28,330 nt of DNA from CAVAVT01 sp963592185. GTDB taxonomy: Bacteria > Bacillota > Negativicutes > Selenomonadales > Selenomonadaceae. Both the position numbers and the translations under genes were made by a program. The notes beneath the pieces were generated by a model. The model did not search any database, was not told where the DNA came from, and was given only the letters and a program-made list of their open reading frames with translations. How positions within the stretch are numbered: position 1 is the first letter of the stretch; each line of letters starts with the position of its first letter. The stretch spans positions 1 through 28,330 of the forward strand of contig CAVAVT010000021.1 in assembly GCA_963592185.1 (NCBI GenBank), in the 5' to 3' direction. This document shows, piece after piece, positions 16,684 to 24,696 of this stretch.

Positions 16684-16712
16684 ACTTTATAGATATTCTA
16701 CTAAAAAATCAA
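16684..16712 (-). promoter_or_regulatory. Possible promoter of cheR
   Basis: On the minus strand, TTGATT (16712-16707) and TAAAGT (16689-16684) are spaced by 17 nt in an AT-rich gap upstream of cheR. The flagellar sigma-28 pattern (TAAA then GCCGATAA) is not seen. The match is moderate. Confidence 0.4.
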
Positions 16713-16767
16713 AATCCCTTTATTTTCCAGCAGACTTTTTCGAGATATTTTTGGGTAATTCTTCCTA

Positions 16768-17022
16768 TTACATCTTCTGGTATTCAATCCGGGTTACTTC
16801 ATTCACCACATCCCATGAGACTTCATTGATGAAAATTTCCATGGCAATGGCTCCAACTATGAAAACAATGCCCATAATCAACGCCCAGTATTCCTTTTCA
16901 TGGCGTTTTCTCTCCACCCAGACATACAGGGCTATGGAGATTACGCCTGTGAGGAAGGCCCCGGCATTCATAAGCTCTATTAATTTTGCCAGCAAAACAA
17001 ATGCAGCCTGATTCTCGTTCAT
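16768..17022 (-). CDS. Small membrane protein of unknown function
   Basis: An 84-residue protein that I do not recognise. It has two predicted membrane helices: about residues 18-35 (AGAFLTGVISIALYVWV) and 47-66 (LIMGIVFIVGAIAMEIFI). A charged ERKRHEKEYW linker between them probably faces the cytoplasm, and the tail VSWDVVNEVTRIEYQKM is amphipathic. The ATG at 17022 has GGGAGG 8 nt upstream. It begins 20 nt after the zinc-ribbon/DUF805 gene, another membrane protein, so the two are probably co-transcribed and may act together. It could be a short subunit or assembly factor, but nothing in the sequence fixes a role. Confidence 0.75.
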   Translation of the reverse strand: MNENQAAFVLLAKLIELMNAGAFLTGVISIALYVWVERKRHEKEYWALIMGIVFIVGAIAMEIFINEVSWDVVNEVTRIEYQKM

Positions 17023-17042
17023 GATTCACGCCTCCCTATGCC

Positions 17043-17582
17043 TCAGCGATAAGATAACGGATCCGGTCCATAGATATTTGGACCTCTGTTTCCCTGTGCA
17101 AACAGCAGATAAATTCCGAATACAAAATTAACTAATGGAATGTATGTCAGCAGTACAAGCCATCCTGTATGACCTAAATCGTGAAGCCGTCTAATGGAAA
17201 TCATGATTTCTGCCACATTCAGGAATGTAAATATTACGAAACTGATGACGATGTCCGCCATTCCCACATAATCTCCTGCTGTCAGATAGAACTGCTCCAG
17301 CTCCTCCACATTGCTGTAGTCTCCGGAAATAAGCTCCACAGCTATCATATGAACCAGAAATGCAATGAAGAAGAGACACGCAAGACGCAGAAAATATCTC
17401 TTGCGGTTCAGTCTGCCCTTATGGGTAAAGAACTTTTCATATATTCCCTTGTCTTCAACATAGGCATCATTCCAGCCCCCGTTGGACTCAGAAGACATTT
17501 CTGCAACCGGGCTTCCGCAGCTGCCGCAAAAATTGGAATTGTTTCCCAGCGGCTGACCGCATTTTTCACAAAATCTTGCCAT
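17043..17582 (-). CDS. Zinc-ribbon plus DUF805 membrane protein
   Basis: The N-terminus has a zinc ribbon of two CxxC knuckles, CEKCG (residues 5-9) and CGSCG (19-23). A short linker leads into a DUF805 domain marked by KGRLNRKRYFLRL at the start and by RRLHDLGHTGWLVLL near the end. About four hydrophobic stretches are visible, so it is an inner-membrane protein with a cytoplasmic ribbon. DUF805 has no established biochemical function. The ATG at 17582 has GGAGG 7 nt upstream. The gene lies 35 nt after the radical SAM gene and 20 nt before the small membrane protein. At 179 aa it appears complete. Confidence 0.88.
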   Translation of the reverse strand: MARFCEKCGQPLGNNSNFCGSCGSPVAEMSSESNGGWNDAYVEDKGIYEKFFTHKGRLNRKRYFLRLACLFFIAFLVHMIAVELISGDYSNVEELEQFYLTAGDYVGMADIVISFVIFTFLNVAEIMISIRRLHDLGHTGWLVLLTYIPLVNFVFGIYLLFAQGNRGPNIYGPDPLSYR

Positions 17583-17617
17583 ATAAATTCCTCCACTCTC
17601 TATGAGCCTCTCAGAAT

Positions 17618-18868
17618 TTAGTCCCTTCTATCTCCCTGATAATGGCTGAAGCTGCCAATAACAAGTTTAGGGAACTCCCTCTGCAGCTCCTCTAAAAATT
17701 CACGGGTTCCCACACAGGACCCCTGTGCCTCCGGCATAATATCCATAAAGGCATCTGGATCAATATTGAGATTTCTAACCTGAATCATCTGTACTGGAAG
17801 CTCCCGGAAAAATTCCTTCCATGCCTCCAGCTCCTCCTGACGGTCATTAAATCCGGGGAAATAAAGCATATTCAAGGACACATAAATCCCCTTTTCCAGT
17901 GAGTATTTTATGGACTCCTTCACATCCTTCAGGCTGTAGCTGCTTCTATAATATGCATCATAGCTTTCCTCACGGGCGCTTATGATACTTACACGCATGG
18001 TATCCAGCCCGGCATCCACAATTTTCTTAATGCCCTCAGTATATCCAGCATTGGTATTAATATTTATCTGTCCCTTTTTCACCTTGCTGCGGATGATTTT
18101 TATGCCCTCGGCAATGTTGTCCGCCGCAAGGCTTGGCTCACCCTCACAGCCCTGGCCGAAGCTTACAATACCCTCTGGGGCCATTTCAAGATGATACACT
18201 CCGATTTCTGCTATCTCCTCCGGAGTCGGACGGAAGGTTATTCGGCTCTGTGGAGACTCACAGCACTCCGCCGGCTGAAGGGAAATACAGCCGAAACAGT
18301 TTGCATTGCAAACCGGGGATGTGGGGATACCAGCCTCCCAGCGGCGGTAAAAGAGATTCTGTGCTGTGCAGCAATGCCACTCCAGGGAACAGTTTCCTAA
18401 ATGCTCGGCAATGCGATTTCCCTTCAAATCCTTTACAGTACGCTTCACAAGCTTTTTCAGCTCGTGGGTGTTGTAATTTGCCGGGTCCCATTTATGATTT
18501 TCGTCGGTGTAAATTGCCGCTACGTACAGCTCATCCTTGTACACCGCCACAGCAGCATAGCCGTAAAGAGGAAGTCTTTCCGCCCCTTCGGCAATCTCAT
18601 ATGCCGGCATGTAAAGTCTCGTGTATCCAGCTGGAAGAATCGCCGCCACAGCCTGTCCGGTGATAGCGGTTTCCTCCCCGTCAGGACCTATGCCTACAGC
18701 CATCCTATCCGGAAGAAACATGAGATCCGCTGTATCCGGCAGCGGAATCAAATCCTCAGGCCTAAGGGGAACATTTTCCCTCCCGGTACGTCCCATGGCG
18801 CTAAAGCCTGGGAGATCCAATATTTCACCATTTTCATCCGCATAAAGCGCCGTTATCTCACAGCTCAT
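17618..18868 (-). CDS. Radical SAM protein of unknown substrate
   Basis: The 4Fe-4S and S-adenosylmethionine site is the cysteine motif CNANCFGC (C187, C191, C194), in the CxxxCxxC spacing of radical SAM enzymes. It is followed by a TIM-barrel-like region containing FGQGCEGEPSL, ININTNAGYT and LDTMRVSIIS. The first about 180 residues are a separate region (including RLPLYGYAAVAVYKDELYV) that I cannot assign, with extra cysteines in GNCSLEWHCC at about 165-175. AECC follows the cluster motif. No SPASM-type cluster domain is evident at the C-terminus. The ATG at 18868 has GGAAGG 8 nt upstream. It starts 22 nt after pth, suggesting co-expression with housekeeping genes. The reaction is unknown. 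Confidence 0.85.
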   Translation of the reverse strand: MSCEITALYADENGEILDLPGFSAMGRTGRENVPLRPEDLIPLPDTADLMFLPDRMAVGIGPDGEETAITGQAVAAILPAGYTRLYMPAYEIAEGAERLPLYGYAAVAVYKDELYVAAIYTDENHKWDPANYNTHELKKLVKRTVKDLKGNRIAEHLGNCSLEWHCCTAQNLFYRRWEAGIPTSPVCNANCFGCISLQPAECCESPQSRITFRPTPEEIAEIGVYHLEMAPEGIVSFGQGCEGEPSLAADNIAEGIKIIRSKVKKGQININTNAGYTEGIKKIVDAGLDTMRVSIISAREESYDAYYRSSYSLKDVKESIKYSLEKGIYVSLNMLYFPGFNDRQEELEAWKEFFRELPVQMIQVRNLNIDPDAFMDIMPEAQGSCVGTREFLEELQREFPKLVIGSFSHYQGDRRD

Positions 18869-18890
18869 ATTTTAAACCTTCCTATACATT

Positions 18891-19532
18891 TTACTCTGCT
18901 GCTGCAGGATTATTACTGCCCTCATTGTTTTCTAATGAAGCCTGAACCTCTTTCTTAGATTTCTTTACTTTTTTAGGGTTGAATTTATTCATTGCCATAT
19001 CCGCCCCTTCGGTAATGATGCATTCCGCCGCAGGAACAAGATATTTTACAGCCTCCTGAATCTTTTCCACATCCTCCGGTGCAAAGGGAGCCAGTACGTG
19101 CTTTACCACAGTCCATCCCGGAAGAGGTCTTCCGATGCCGATACGGATTCTGGGGAAATTTTCATCCCCAACATGGTAAAGGATGGACTTCATGCCATTG
19201 TGTCCCCCGGCGCTGCCCTTTTTCCTGATACGGACAGTTCCCACAGGGATATCCATGTCATCATGGGCCACGATAAGGTCCTCTGGGTCCAGCTTATAAA
19301 AATTCATAAGCGGCCCTATTGCACGGCCGCTTTCATTCATATAGGTCAGAGGCTTCACCAGCAGAACCTTTTCACTTCCGATACGGGCTTCAGCCACCAG
19401 TGCATCATACTTATTGCGCCAGTCTGTGGCTCCAAGATGCTCTGCCAGAGCATCCAAATACATGAATCCCACATTATGCTTGGTTTTTGCATACTCGCTG
19501 CCGGGATTTCCCAAACCCGCAATCATTTTCAT
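18891..19532 (-). CDS. pth: Peptidyl-tRNA hydrolase
   Basis: Releases tRNA from prematurely dropped peptidyl-tRNA so that it can be reused. The start MKMIAGLGNPGSEYAKTKHNV carries N9 and the catalytic H19. KPLTYMNESG, VAHDDMDIPVG and GSAGGHNGMKSI follow as in all Pth1 enzymes. The protein has 213 aa, longer than the usual 185-195, because of a lysine- and asparagine-rich tail (from KFNPKKVKKSKKE onward). The ATG at 19532 has GGAGG 8 nt upstream. It lies 22 nt after xth and 22 nt before the radical SAM gene. Confidence 0.96.
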   Translation of the reverse strand: MKMIAGLGNPGSEYAKTKHNVGFMYLDALAEHLGATDWRNKYDALVAEARIGSEKVLLVKPLTYMNESGRAIGPLMNFYKLDPEDLIVAHDDMDIPVGTVRIRKKGSAGGHNGMKSILYHVGDENFPRIRIGIGRPLPGWTVVKHVLAPFAPEDVEKIQEAVKYLVPAAECIITEGADMAMNKFNPKKVKKSKKEVQASLENNEGSNNPAAAE

Positions 19533-19554
19533 TATAAAAGCCTCCGTCGATTCC

Positions 19555-20310
19555 TTACTTTAATTCCAATCCAACAGGACAGTGGTCGCTGCCGAAAATC
19601 TCGTTGTGGATGGTAGCATCCTTTATGCTGTCCCTGAGTCTTTCCGATGCCAGGAAGTAGTCAATCCGCCACCCGGCATTGGTGGTTCTTGCCTTACGGA
19701 TATATGACCACCAGGTGTAAATTCCCTCTTTATCAGGATAAAGTGCCCTGAAAGTATCTATGAAACCAGCGTCCAAAAGCTCAGTAAGCTTTCCACGCTC
19801 TTCATCGGTAAATCCTGCATTCTTATGGTTTGTCTTAGGGTTCTTCAAGTCGATTTCCTGATGAGCCACATTAAGGTCGCCGCAGACAATAACCGGCTTT
19901 TTCTCGTCCAGCTTTTTCAAGAAATCCCTGAAAGCATTTTCCCATACCATGCGGTACTCAAGGCGCTCCAGTGCCCTTTTGGAGTTGGGAGTGTACACCG
20001 TTACAAGATAGTAGTCCTCAAACTCCAAAGTAATGACACGTCCCTCATGGTCATGCTCCTCGATTCCCAATCCATAAGTAACATTCAGTGGCTCCACACG
20101 GGTAAATACAGCGGTGCCGGAATACCCCTTTTTCTCTGCGCTGTTCCAGTACTGCGTGTAGCCATGAAGGTCCAAAATAGCCTGTTCAGGCTGCATTTTG
20201 GTTTCCTGAAGGCAGAATACATCTGCATCAAGCTTCTTGAAGGACTCCATAAATCCGCCCTTTGTGAGACACGCACGAAGTCCGTTTACATTCCAGGAAA
20301 TAAATTTCAT
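19555..20310 (-). CDS. xth: Exodeoxyribonuclease III / AP endonuclease
   Basis: Class II AP endonuclease of base-excision repair, with 3'-5' exonuclease and 3'-phosphatase activities. The start MKFISWNVNGLRA carries N7; LQETKM has the metal-binding E36. CGDLNVAHQEIDL, the loop WWSYIRKARTTNAGWRIDYF, and the terminal GSDHCPVGLEL with the catalytic histidine complete the exonuclease-endonuclease-phosphatase fold. At 251 aa it is normal in length. The ATG at 20310 has AAGGAGG 7 nt upstream. It lies 12 nt after uppP, so the two are co-transcribed. Confidence 0.95.
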   Translation of the reverse strand: MKFISWNVNGLRACLTKGGFMESFKKLDADVFCLQETKMQPEQAILDLHGYTQYWNSAEKKGYSGTAVFTRVEPLNVTYGLGIEEHDHEGRVITLEFEDYYLVTVYTPNSKRALERLEYRMVWENAFRDFLKKLDEKKPVIVCGDLNVAHQEIDLKNPKTNHKNAGFTDEERGKLTELLDAGFIDTFRALYPDKEGIYTWWSYIRKARTTNAGWRIDYFLASERLRDSIKDATIHNEIFGSDHCPVGLELK

Positions 20311-20322
20311 ATGCCGCCCTCC

Positions 20323-21165
20323 TTATTTAACAGGATCCCCTACCAGGAAAAGATACGCTATAACTATCAGACCAAGAACAATACGGTACCAGCCAAATGC
20401 CTTGAAGTCATTGTTTTTAATGTAACGGAGCAGGAACTTAATGGATGCAATGGATACCACAAAAGCTGTAGCCATGCCCACAATGAGAATCAGAATTTCG
20501 CTGCCGCTGTAATGCCAGCCGAACTTCACCATTTTCAAAAGACTGGCACCGAACATTACAGGAATTGCAAGGAAGAAGGTAAACTCTGCTGCAACGTAAC
20601 GGGATGCGCCAAAGAGAATACCACCAAGAATTGTTGCGCCTGAGCGTGAAGTTCCCGGAACCAATGAAAGAACCTGGAACATACCGATGATAAAGGCGGT
20701 CTTGTAGTCAAGATAATCAAGGTCGGAAATTCTCGGAGTACGGTTCTTATTGTAATTTTCCACCACAATGAACATGATACCGTAGAAAATAAGTGTTGCG
20801 GCAACAACCGGAGTAGTCATGAAGTGCTCCTCCATGAAGTCGTTGAAAAGAAGTCCGATGACAGCTGCAGGAATGCAGGCAAGAACCACCTTGCACCAAA
20901 GGCTTACAGTAGCTCTCTTTTCAGCTCTGCTTTTCCATGAGGAAAAGGGGTTCAGCTTTTCAAAGTTCAGCACCACAACCGCCAGGATTGCACCGAGCTG
21001 AATAACCACCAAGAACATATCCTTGAACTGCTTTGAAACGTCCAGCTGGATGAACTCATCCACCAGAATCATATGTCCGGTGCTGCTGATGGGCAGCCAC
21101 TCGGTAAGACCCTCCACAATACCCAGGATGACAGTTTTTATCAATTCAATAATACTAAGATCCAC
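20323..21165 (-). CDS. uppP: Undecaprenyl-diphosphatase (UppP/BacA)
   Basis: Membrane enzyme that dephosphorylates undecaprenyl pyrophosphate, recycling the lipid carrier of cell wall synthesis; overexpression in this family confers bacitracin resistance. Both signature motifs are present: EGLTEWLPISSTGH (residues 18-31) and PGTSRSGATILGG (about 168-180). At least seven hydrophobic helices are visible in 280 aa, the usual length. It starts with GTG at 21165, with GGGAGG 7 nt upstream. It is the first gene behind the promoter at 21215-21243 and leads the run xth, pth and the radical SAM gene. Confidence 0.95.
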   Translation of the reverse strand: MDLSIIELIKTVILGIVEGLTEWLPISSTGHMILVDEFIQLDVSKQFKDMFLVVIQLGAILAVVVLNFEKLNPFSSWKSRAEKRATVSLWCKVVLACIPAAVIGLLFNDFMEEHFMTTPVVAATLIFYGIMFIVVENYNKNRTPRISDLDYLDYKTAFIIGMFQVLSLVPGTSRSGATILGGILFGASRYVAAEFTFFLAIPVMFGASLLKMVKFGWHYSGSEILILIVGMATAFVVSIASIKFLLRYIKNNDFKAFGWYRIVLGLIVIAYLFLVGDPVK

Positions 21166-21214
21166 GAAAAATCCTCCCTAACTGTATTACATTAATTACA
21201 AAATAAGCGTTTCT

Positions 21215-21243
21215 ATTATACTCCCTGATATAAAATTTGGCTA
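21215..21243 (-). promoter_or_regulatory. Promoter of the uppP-xth-pth run
   Basis: On the minus strand a consensus TATAAT (21220-21215) is preceded after 17 nt by TAGCCA (21243-21238), a weaker -35. Transcription would begin near 21208, leaving a leader of about 40 nt before the uppP GTG. No terminator hairpin separates it from the znuB-like gene upstream. Confidence 0.65.
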
Positions 21244-21249
21244 CATGAA

Positions 21250-22092
21250 CTATTTAATAAAGCGATGCTTAAGCCCTAATGTAATAAAGAAGGCTATTGC
21301 AGAAATCACAACTATTGCCGCTCCGGCTGCCATTCCCAGCTGGTATGCAAGGAAAAGTCCCAAAAGACCTGAAACCATAGCTATCGCCACAGACACGAAA
21401 TGATACTGTTTCACGTTGTTGGTTACATTTCTGGCTGCCGCCGCCGGAAGCACCAGCAGGGAATTAATGATGAGAAGCCCCACCCACTGTATGCTCATTG
21501 CCACAACCAGCGCCACCAGCACCGCAAAAGCGGACTCTGTCATAAACACATTTATTCCACGGCTTCTGGCAAAGCTGGGGTTGACGCTGAGCACCAGCAG
21601 TTTATTAAAAATTAACACCCAGGCAATAATAACCAGCACAAAGGCAATCAAAAGGCCCGTCAAATCCTCCGGGGAAATGCTCAAAATATCGCCGATGAGA
21701 TATTTTTGAAATTTTCCAAAGGAGCCGCCGTAGGACATCAGGAGAAGTCCCAGAGCAATACCTGTTGAGGAAAACACTCCGATAATGGTATCCTTGGAGG
21801 CTGTTCCCTTGCTATTTATGTAGGTTATCAAAAGGGCATACACCACTGAAAAGCCTATCAGCGCCCACATGGGTGAGGCAATGCCAATAAGCACTCCAAG
21901 GGCAATTCCAGTAAAGGCTCCATGGCCTAGGGAATCTGAGAAAAATGCCATTCTATTGGAAACCACCATGGTGCTTAAAAGTCCGAACAATGGAGTGACT
22001 AAAAATATTGCCAGAAAGGCATTTTTCATAAAACCATGGTCCAGCCACTCAAAGGGAAGAAGTGTATCCATAAGCGAATATATTAAATCCAT
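21250..22092 (-). CDS. Metal ABC transporter permease (ZnuB/MntB type)
   Basis: Membrane subunit of an ABC-3 family importer for Zn2+, Mn2+ or Fe2+. The family-specific segment FFSDSLGHGAFTGIALGVLIG lies near residues 50-70, and about eight hydrophobic helices span the 280 residues. GASFARSRGINV-type sequence (VNPSFARSRGINVFM) matches the cytoplasmic coupling region. The ATG at 22092 shares one base with the stop codon of the ATPase gene (TAATG), so it is translationally coupled. The periplasmic metal-binding lipoprotein (ZnuA/MntC) usually encoded beside it is absent here. Metal preference cannot be read from the sequence. Confidence 0.9.
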   Translation of the reverse strand: MDLIYSLMDTLLPFEWLDHGFMKNAFLAIFLVTPLFGLLSTMVVSNRMAFFSDSLGHGAFTGIALGVLIGIASPMWALIGFSVVYALLITYINSKGTASKDTIIGVFSSTGIALGLLLMSYGGSFGKFQKYLIGDILSISPEDLTGLLIAFVLVIIAWVLIFNKLLVLSVNPSFARSRGINVFMTESAFAVLVALVVAMSIQWVGLLIINSLLVLPAAAARNVTNNVKQYHFVSVAIAMVSGLLGLFLAYQLGMAAGAAIVVISAIAFFITLGLKHRFIK

Positions 22093-22874
22093 TACTCAGC
22101 ATTCTCCCTTCCAAGCAGCATTCCAAATGCCTTCCGGGTTTTAGGATTGTCAAAAACCTCATCCGGTGTACCTGCAGCCACCACGCCGCCGTCTAAAAGC
22201 ACCACCTGGTCAGAGCATTCCGCCACAAAATTCAAGTCGTGGGACACCATAATAATTGCCATGTCCTCATCTTCCCGAAGCTCCTCAAGAAGTTCCCGGA
22301 AAATCTGCTGGCCGTTCTGATCCACACCGGAAACCGGCTCATCCAAAAGTAAAATATCCGGCAGCGGATCTAAGGCAAGCGCCAAAAGCACTCTCTGCAG
22401 CTCTCCTCCGGACAGGGCGCCAAGCCGTCTGTCTATGAGATGCTCCGCTCTGGTACGCTTCAGCTTCTCCAATATCTGGTTCCGCAATGCCCCTGCCGGG
22501 CACAGCCATACGGGGCGGCTGGTGAGACATGCCATGAATAGATCCATAACACTTGTAGGCGACCCGGTATCAAACTGCAGGCTCTGGGGAACGTAGCCTA
22601 TAACAGGATGTCCGGAATGTGCCCCCTTTGCATCCACATATTTCAGGCTTCCCTGATGCTTTACCTCCCCAAGGATTGCCTTTAGGAAGGTACTCTTTCC
22701 TGCTCCGTTTGGACCTATAAGGGAGGTTATCTGTCCGCAGTGTATGTGAAGATTAACATTTTCAAATACCACATGGCTTCCATGTTTTACCGTGAAGCCC
22801 TCAATTTTCGTACAGCAAAATTTGCTGCAGTCCCCTCCAGCTGATGAGCTGTGATGAAAAATTTTCTTTAGCAA
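22092..22874 (-). CDS. Metal ABC transporter ATP-binding protein (ZnuC type)
   Basis: ATPase that powers the ZnuB-like permease. Walker A is GPNGAGKST, the signature is LSGGELQRVLL, and Walker B is DILLLDEPVSGVD, with the switch histidine in MVSHDLNF. The N-terminus carries a cysteine/histidine patch (HHSS then CSKFCC) just before the first beta strand, IEGFTVKHG. No ATG exists near the N-terminus. A TTG at 22874 with AAAGG 9 nt upstream gives 260 aa, the normal size, and begins 25 nt after the TIM-barrel gene. A TTG at 22934 is the alternative; it lacks a ribosome binding site and would overlap the preceding gene by 35 nt. The start is therefore uncertain, the function is not. Confidence 0.87.
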   Translation of the reverse strand: MLKKIFHHSSSAGGDCSKFCCTKIEGFTVKHGSHVVFENVNLHIHCGQITSLIGPNGAGKSTFLKAILGEVKHQGSLKYVDAKGAHSGHPVIGYVPQSLQFDTGSPTSVMDLFMACLTSRPVWLCPAGALRNQILEKLKRTRAEHLIDRRLGALSGGELQRVLLALALDPLPDILLLDEPVSGVDQNGQQIFRELLEELREDEDMAIIMVSHDLNFVAECSDQVVLLDGGVVAAGTPDEVFDNPKTRKAFGMLLGRENAE

Positions 22875-22899
22875 AGCTATCTGCCTTTCTATAAATATA

Positions 22900-23871
22900 T
22901 TAAATTCCTTGAAGTGCCTTTCTCTGACAGTCAATTTTCATTGCCAAATCATTTAGGTCCCTTGGAATAAATTCATGTACTAAAACCTTTGGGTCAATAA
23001 GTTCAAATATACGCTGGCATTGCCCAGTCTTAAAGGGCATATGCTGGTCGATTTTAATAATATAATCCATAATTTCACTGGGGGAAGGTTTCCTATTTTG
23101 ATAGTCCCTATGCTGGCACTTGGCTGCATATTTTCCGGAAAAGGAACAATGAAGATGGACTTCATATATTTCTTTTTTCATTTCTCCAAGATTCCCCAGA
23201 ATATCCAATATGTAGTCCACAGCCTCCGTTTCATTTTGGAGGCTCCATTTCATATTCATGAGATGTCCGGTATCCAGAAGAAGTCCTCCCTCTCCATCAA
23301 AGCCCTCCAAAAGCCTCGCTGCAAGCTCCGTCTCCTGATAATTAAGCCCCGGCCAGAAAATATTTTCAAACAGCAGCCTGCATCCCTTTGGCACATAGGG
23401 AGCCAGCTCATTTAACACCTCAAGGGCTGTATCTATTACCTCCTTGGAGTTGTAGCGAAAGCTCCGGCGATAGATTTCTGAGCCTCTGGCGTTTGCCACA
23501 TGGAATACAGCATAGGGAACCTTCAGCTCCCCGACTGTTTCTAAATTCCTTCGGAATTTTTCCAGCCACTCCTCACGGGTTCTTCCATAGATATTATACA
23601 CATTTTCCATGGAGCCGCAGCTTTCCAAAAGAGCTTCCCTATCATTTTTCCAAAAATCCATCCAGTCAGGCCAAAATATGAGATGCATGGTTTTTACTGT
23701 ATCTCTTGGAGGAAGGTTCCCATCCCAGGGAAATCCCCAGCCACCGCAGTCCAGAAGCTCAATGCCATCAAGACCGTGGGAATGCAGAAAGTCCTCCATT
23801 CCATCCGGTCCCTTGGGCATCATCATTTCTATATCCGTTGAAGCATTGGAGAGATTTATAAGCTGAAGCAT
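22900..23871 (-). CDS. Xylose-isomerase-like TIM-barrel protein
   Basis: A 323-residue protein of the sugar-phosphate isomerase / AP endonuclease 2 superfamily, which uses a divalent metal in a TIM barrel. Likely metal ligands follow the superfamily order: E in LLFENIFWPG, D and H in LLDTGHLMNM, H in YEVHLHCS, and E in VLVHEFIPRD. I do not recognise the subfamily or substrate. The ATG at 23871 is chosen because GAGAGG lies 9 nt upstream; the ATG at 23880 sits directly on that site. It lies between tonB and the ZnuC-type ATPase with short gaps on both sides, so it belongs to the transport operon. It may process an imported or secreted chelate, which is inference. Confidence 0.75.
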   Translation of the reverse strand: MLQLINLSNASTDIEMMMPKGPDGMEDFLHSHGLDGIELLDCGGWGFPWDGNLPPRDTVKTMHLIFWPDWMDFWKNDREALLESCGSMENVYNIYGRTREEWLEKFRRNLETVGELKVPYAVFHVANARGSEIYRRSFRYNSKEVIDTALEVLNELAPYVPKGCRLLFENIFWPGLNYQETELAARLLEGFDGEGGLLLDTGHLMNMKWSLQNETEAVDYILDILGNLGEMKKEIYEVHLHCSFSGKYAAKCQHRDYQNRKPSPSEIMDYIIKIDQHMPFKTGQCQRIFELIDPKVLVHEFIPRDLNDLAMKIDCQRKALQGI

Positions 23872-23897
23872 TTTAGCCATCCTCTCACATTATCTAC

Positions 23898-24695
23898 TTA
23901 ATTCAGCCTGAAGGGGAAGCTTATAGTTTTTCTAAATCTAACAGGCTCCCCGTACACATTCAATGCCGGGGAGTACACCGAGGCCTCTGCCGAGCGGAGG
24001 GCGGCGGTATCCATTTCGGAATATCCCGAAGAGGATACTATGCTGGCGGACTCCACTTCGCCGCCAAGTCCCACAACGATACTGATGGAAACAGTTCCCT
24101 CAACGCCGTTTTCAATTAGATTTCTTGGATATACTGGAGCTGGTCGGGACTGTAGCACTGGAGCCACCGCCGCAACAGCTGCCTTGCCGGGATCCCTTCC
24201 CGGGCGGCTGCCGTCACCTATGCCTGTCCCTGTGCCATTGCCCTTTCCTCCAGTATTGTCTCCGGAGCCTTCACCATTCCCAGCTCCTGTTCCGCTTCCA
24301 TTTCCGCTGGAGGATGCTGCCCCCTGGCTGTTATTTCCAGAGGCATTTGACTGGCTGGGCGTTACTGTTTCCTTTACGCCGTGTTCCTGACGAAACTCCT
24401 TCTGCTTTTCAGGATTCTTGGTAAATTCCTCGTGAATCTCAGGAAGCTTGACCTCCTGACTTACCTGTATCACAGGGGCATCCGCTGCTGCAGCTGAGGC
24501 AGAGCTGTTATCCACAAAGCTTCCTCCCCCGTCACTGCCTCCGGAGGCCTCCTCATACAGTGTTACGTCTACAGGCCGTTCCTTCGGCATAGGCTTTACC
24601 ATGATGAAAAGTCCTGCTGCCGCCACTATAAAAAATATTATAACGTGAAGCAGCGCAGATATGCCCCAGGCCTTTCGGCTGTCCTTTTCCAGCAT
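23898..24695 (-). CDS. tonB: Energy transducer TonB
   Basis: Links the ExbB-ExbD proton motor to outer-membrane receptors across the periplasm. A single membrane anchor lies at about residues 10-32 (WGISALLHVIIFFIVAAAG), then KPMPKERPVDVTL. A long linker (about residues 50-175) is rich in Gly, Ser and Asn rather than in the Pro-Glu/Pro-Lys repeats of classical TonB. The C-terminal domain has RPAPVYPRNLIENGVEGTV, SSGYSEMDTAALRSAE and a final RKTISFPFRLN. The ATG at 24695 has GGAGG 8 nt upstream and starts 1 nt after the exbD stop. The longer frame from 24710 has no ribosome binding site. Length is 265 aa. Confidence 0.93.
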   Translation of the reverse strand: MLEKDSRKAWGISALLHVIIFFIVAAAGLFIMVKPMPKERPVDVTLYEEASGGSDGGGSFVDNSSASAAAADAPVIQVSQEVKLPEIHEEFTKNPEKQKEFRQEHGVKETVTPSQSNASGNNSQGAASSSGNGSGTGAGNGEGSGDNTGGKGNGTGTGIGDGSRPGRDPGKAAVAAVAPVLQSRPAPVYPRNLIENGVEGTVSISIVVGLGGEVESASIVSSSGYSEMDTAALRSAEASVYSPALNVYGEPVRFRKTISFPFRLN

Positions 24696-24696
24696 A

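Noticed and set aside
19825..20643. Plus-strand open frame of 272 codons opposite xth and uppP
   Set aside because: Spans two clearly conserved minus-strand genes and their junction; composition follows their codons.
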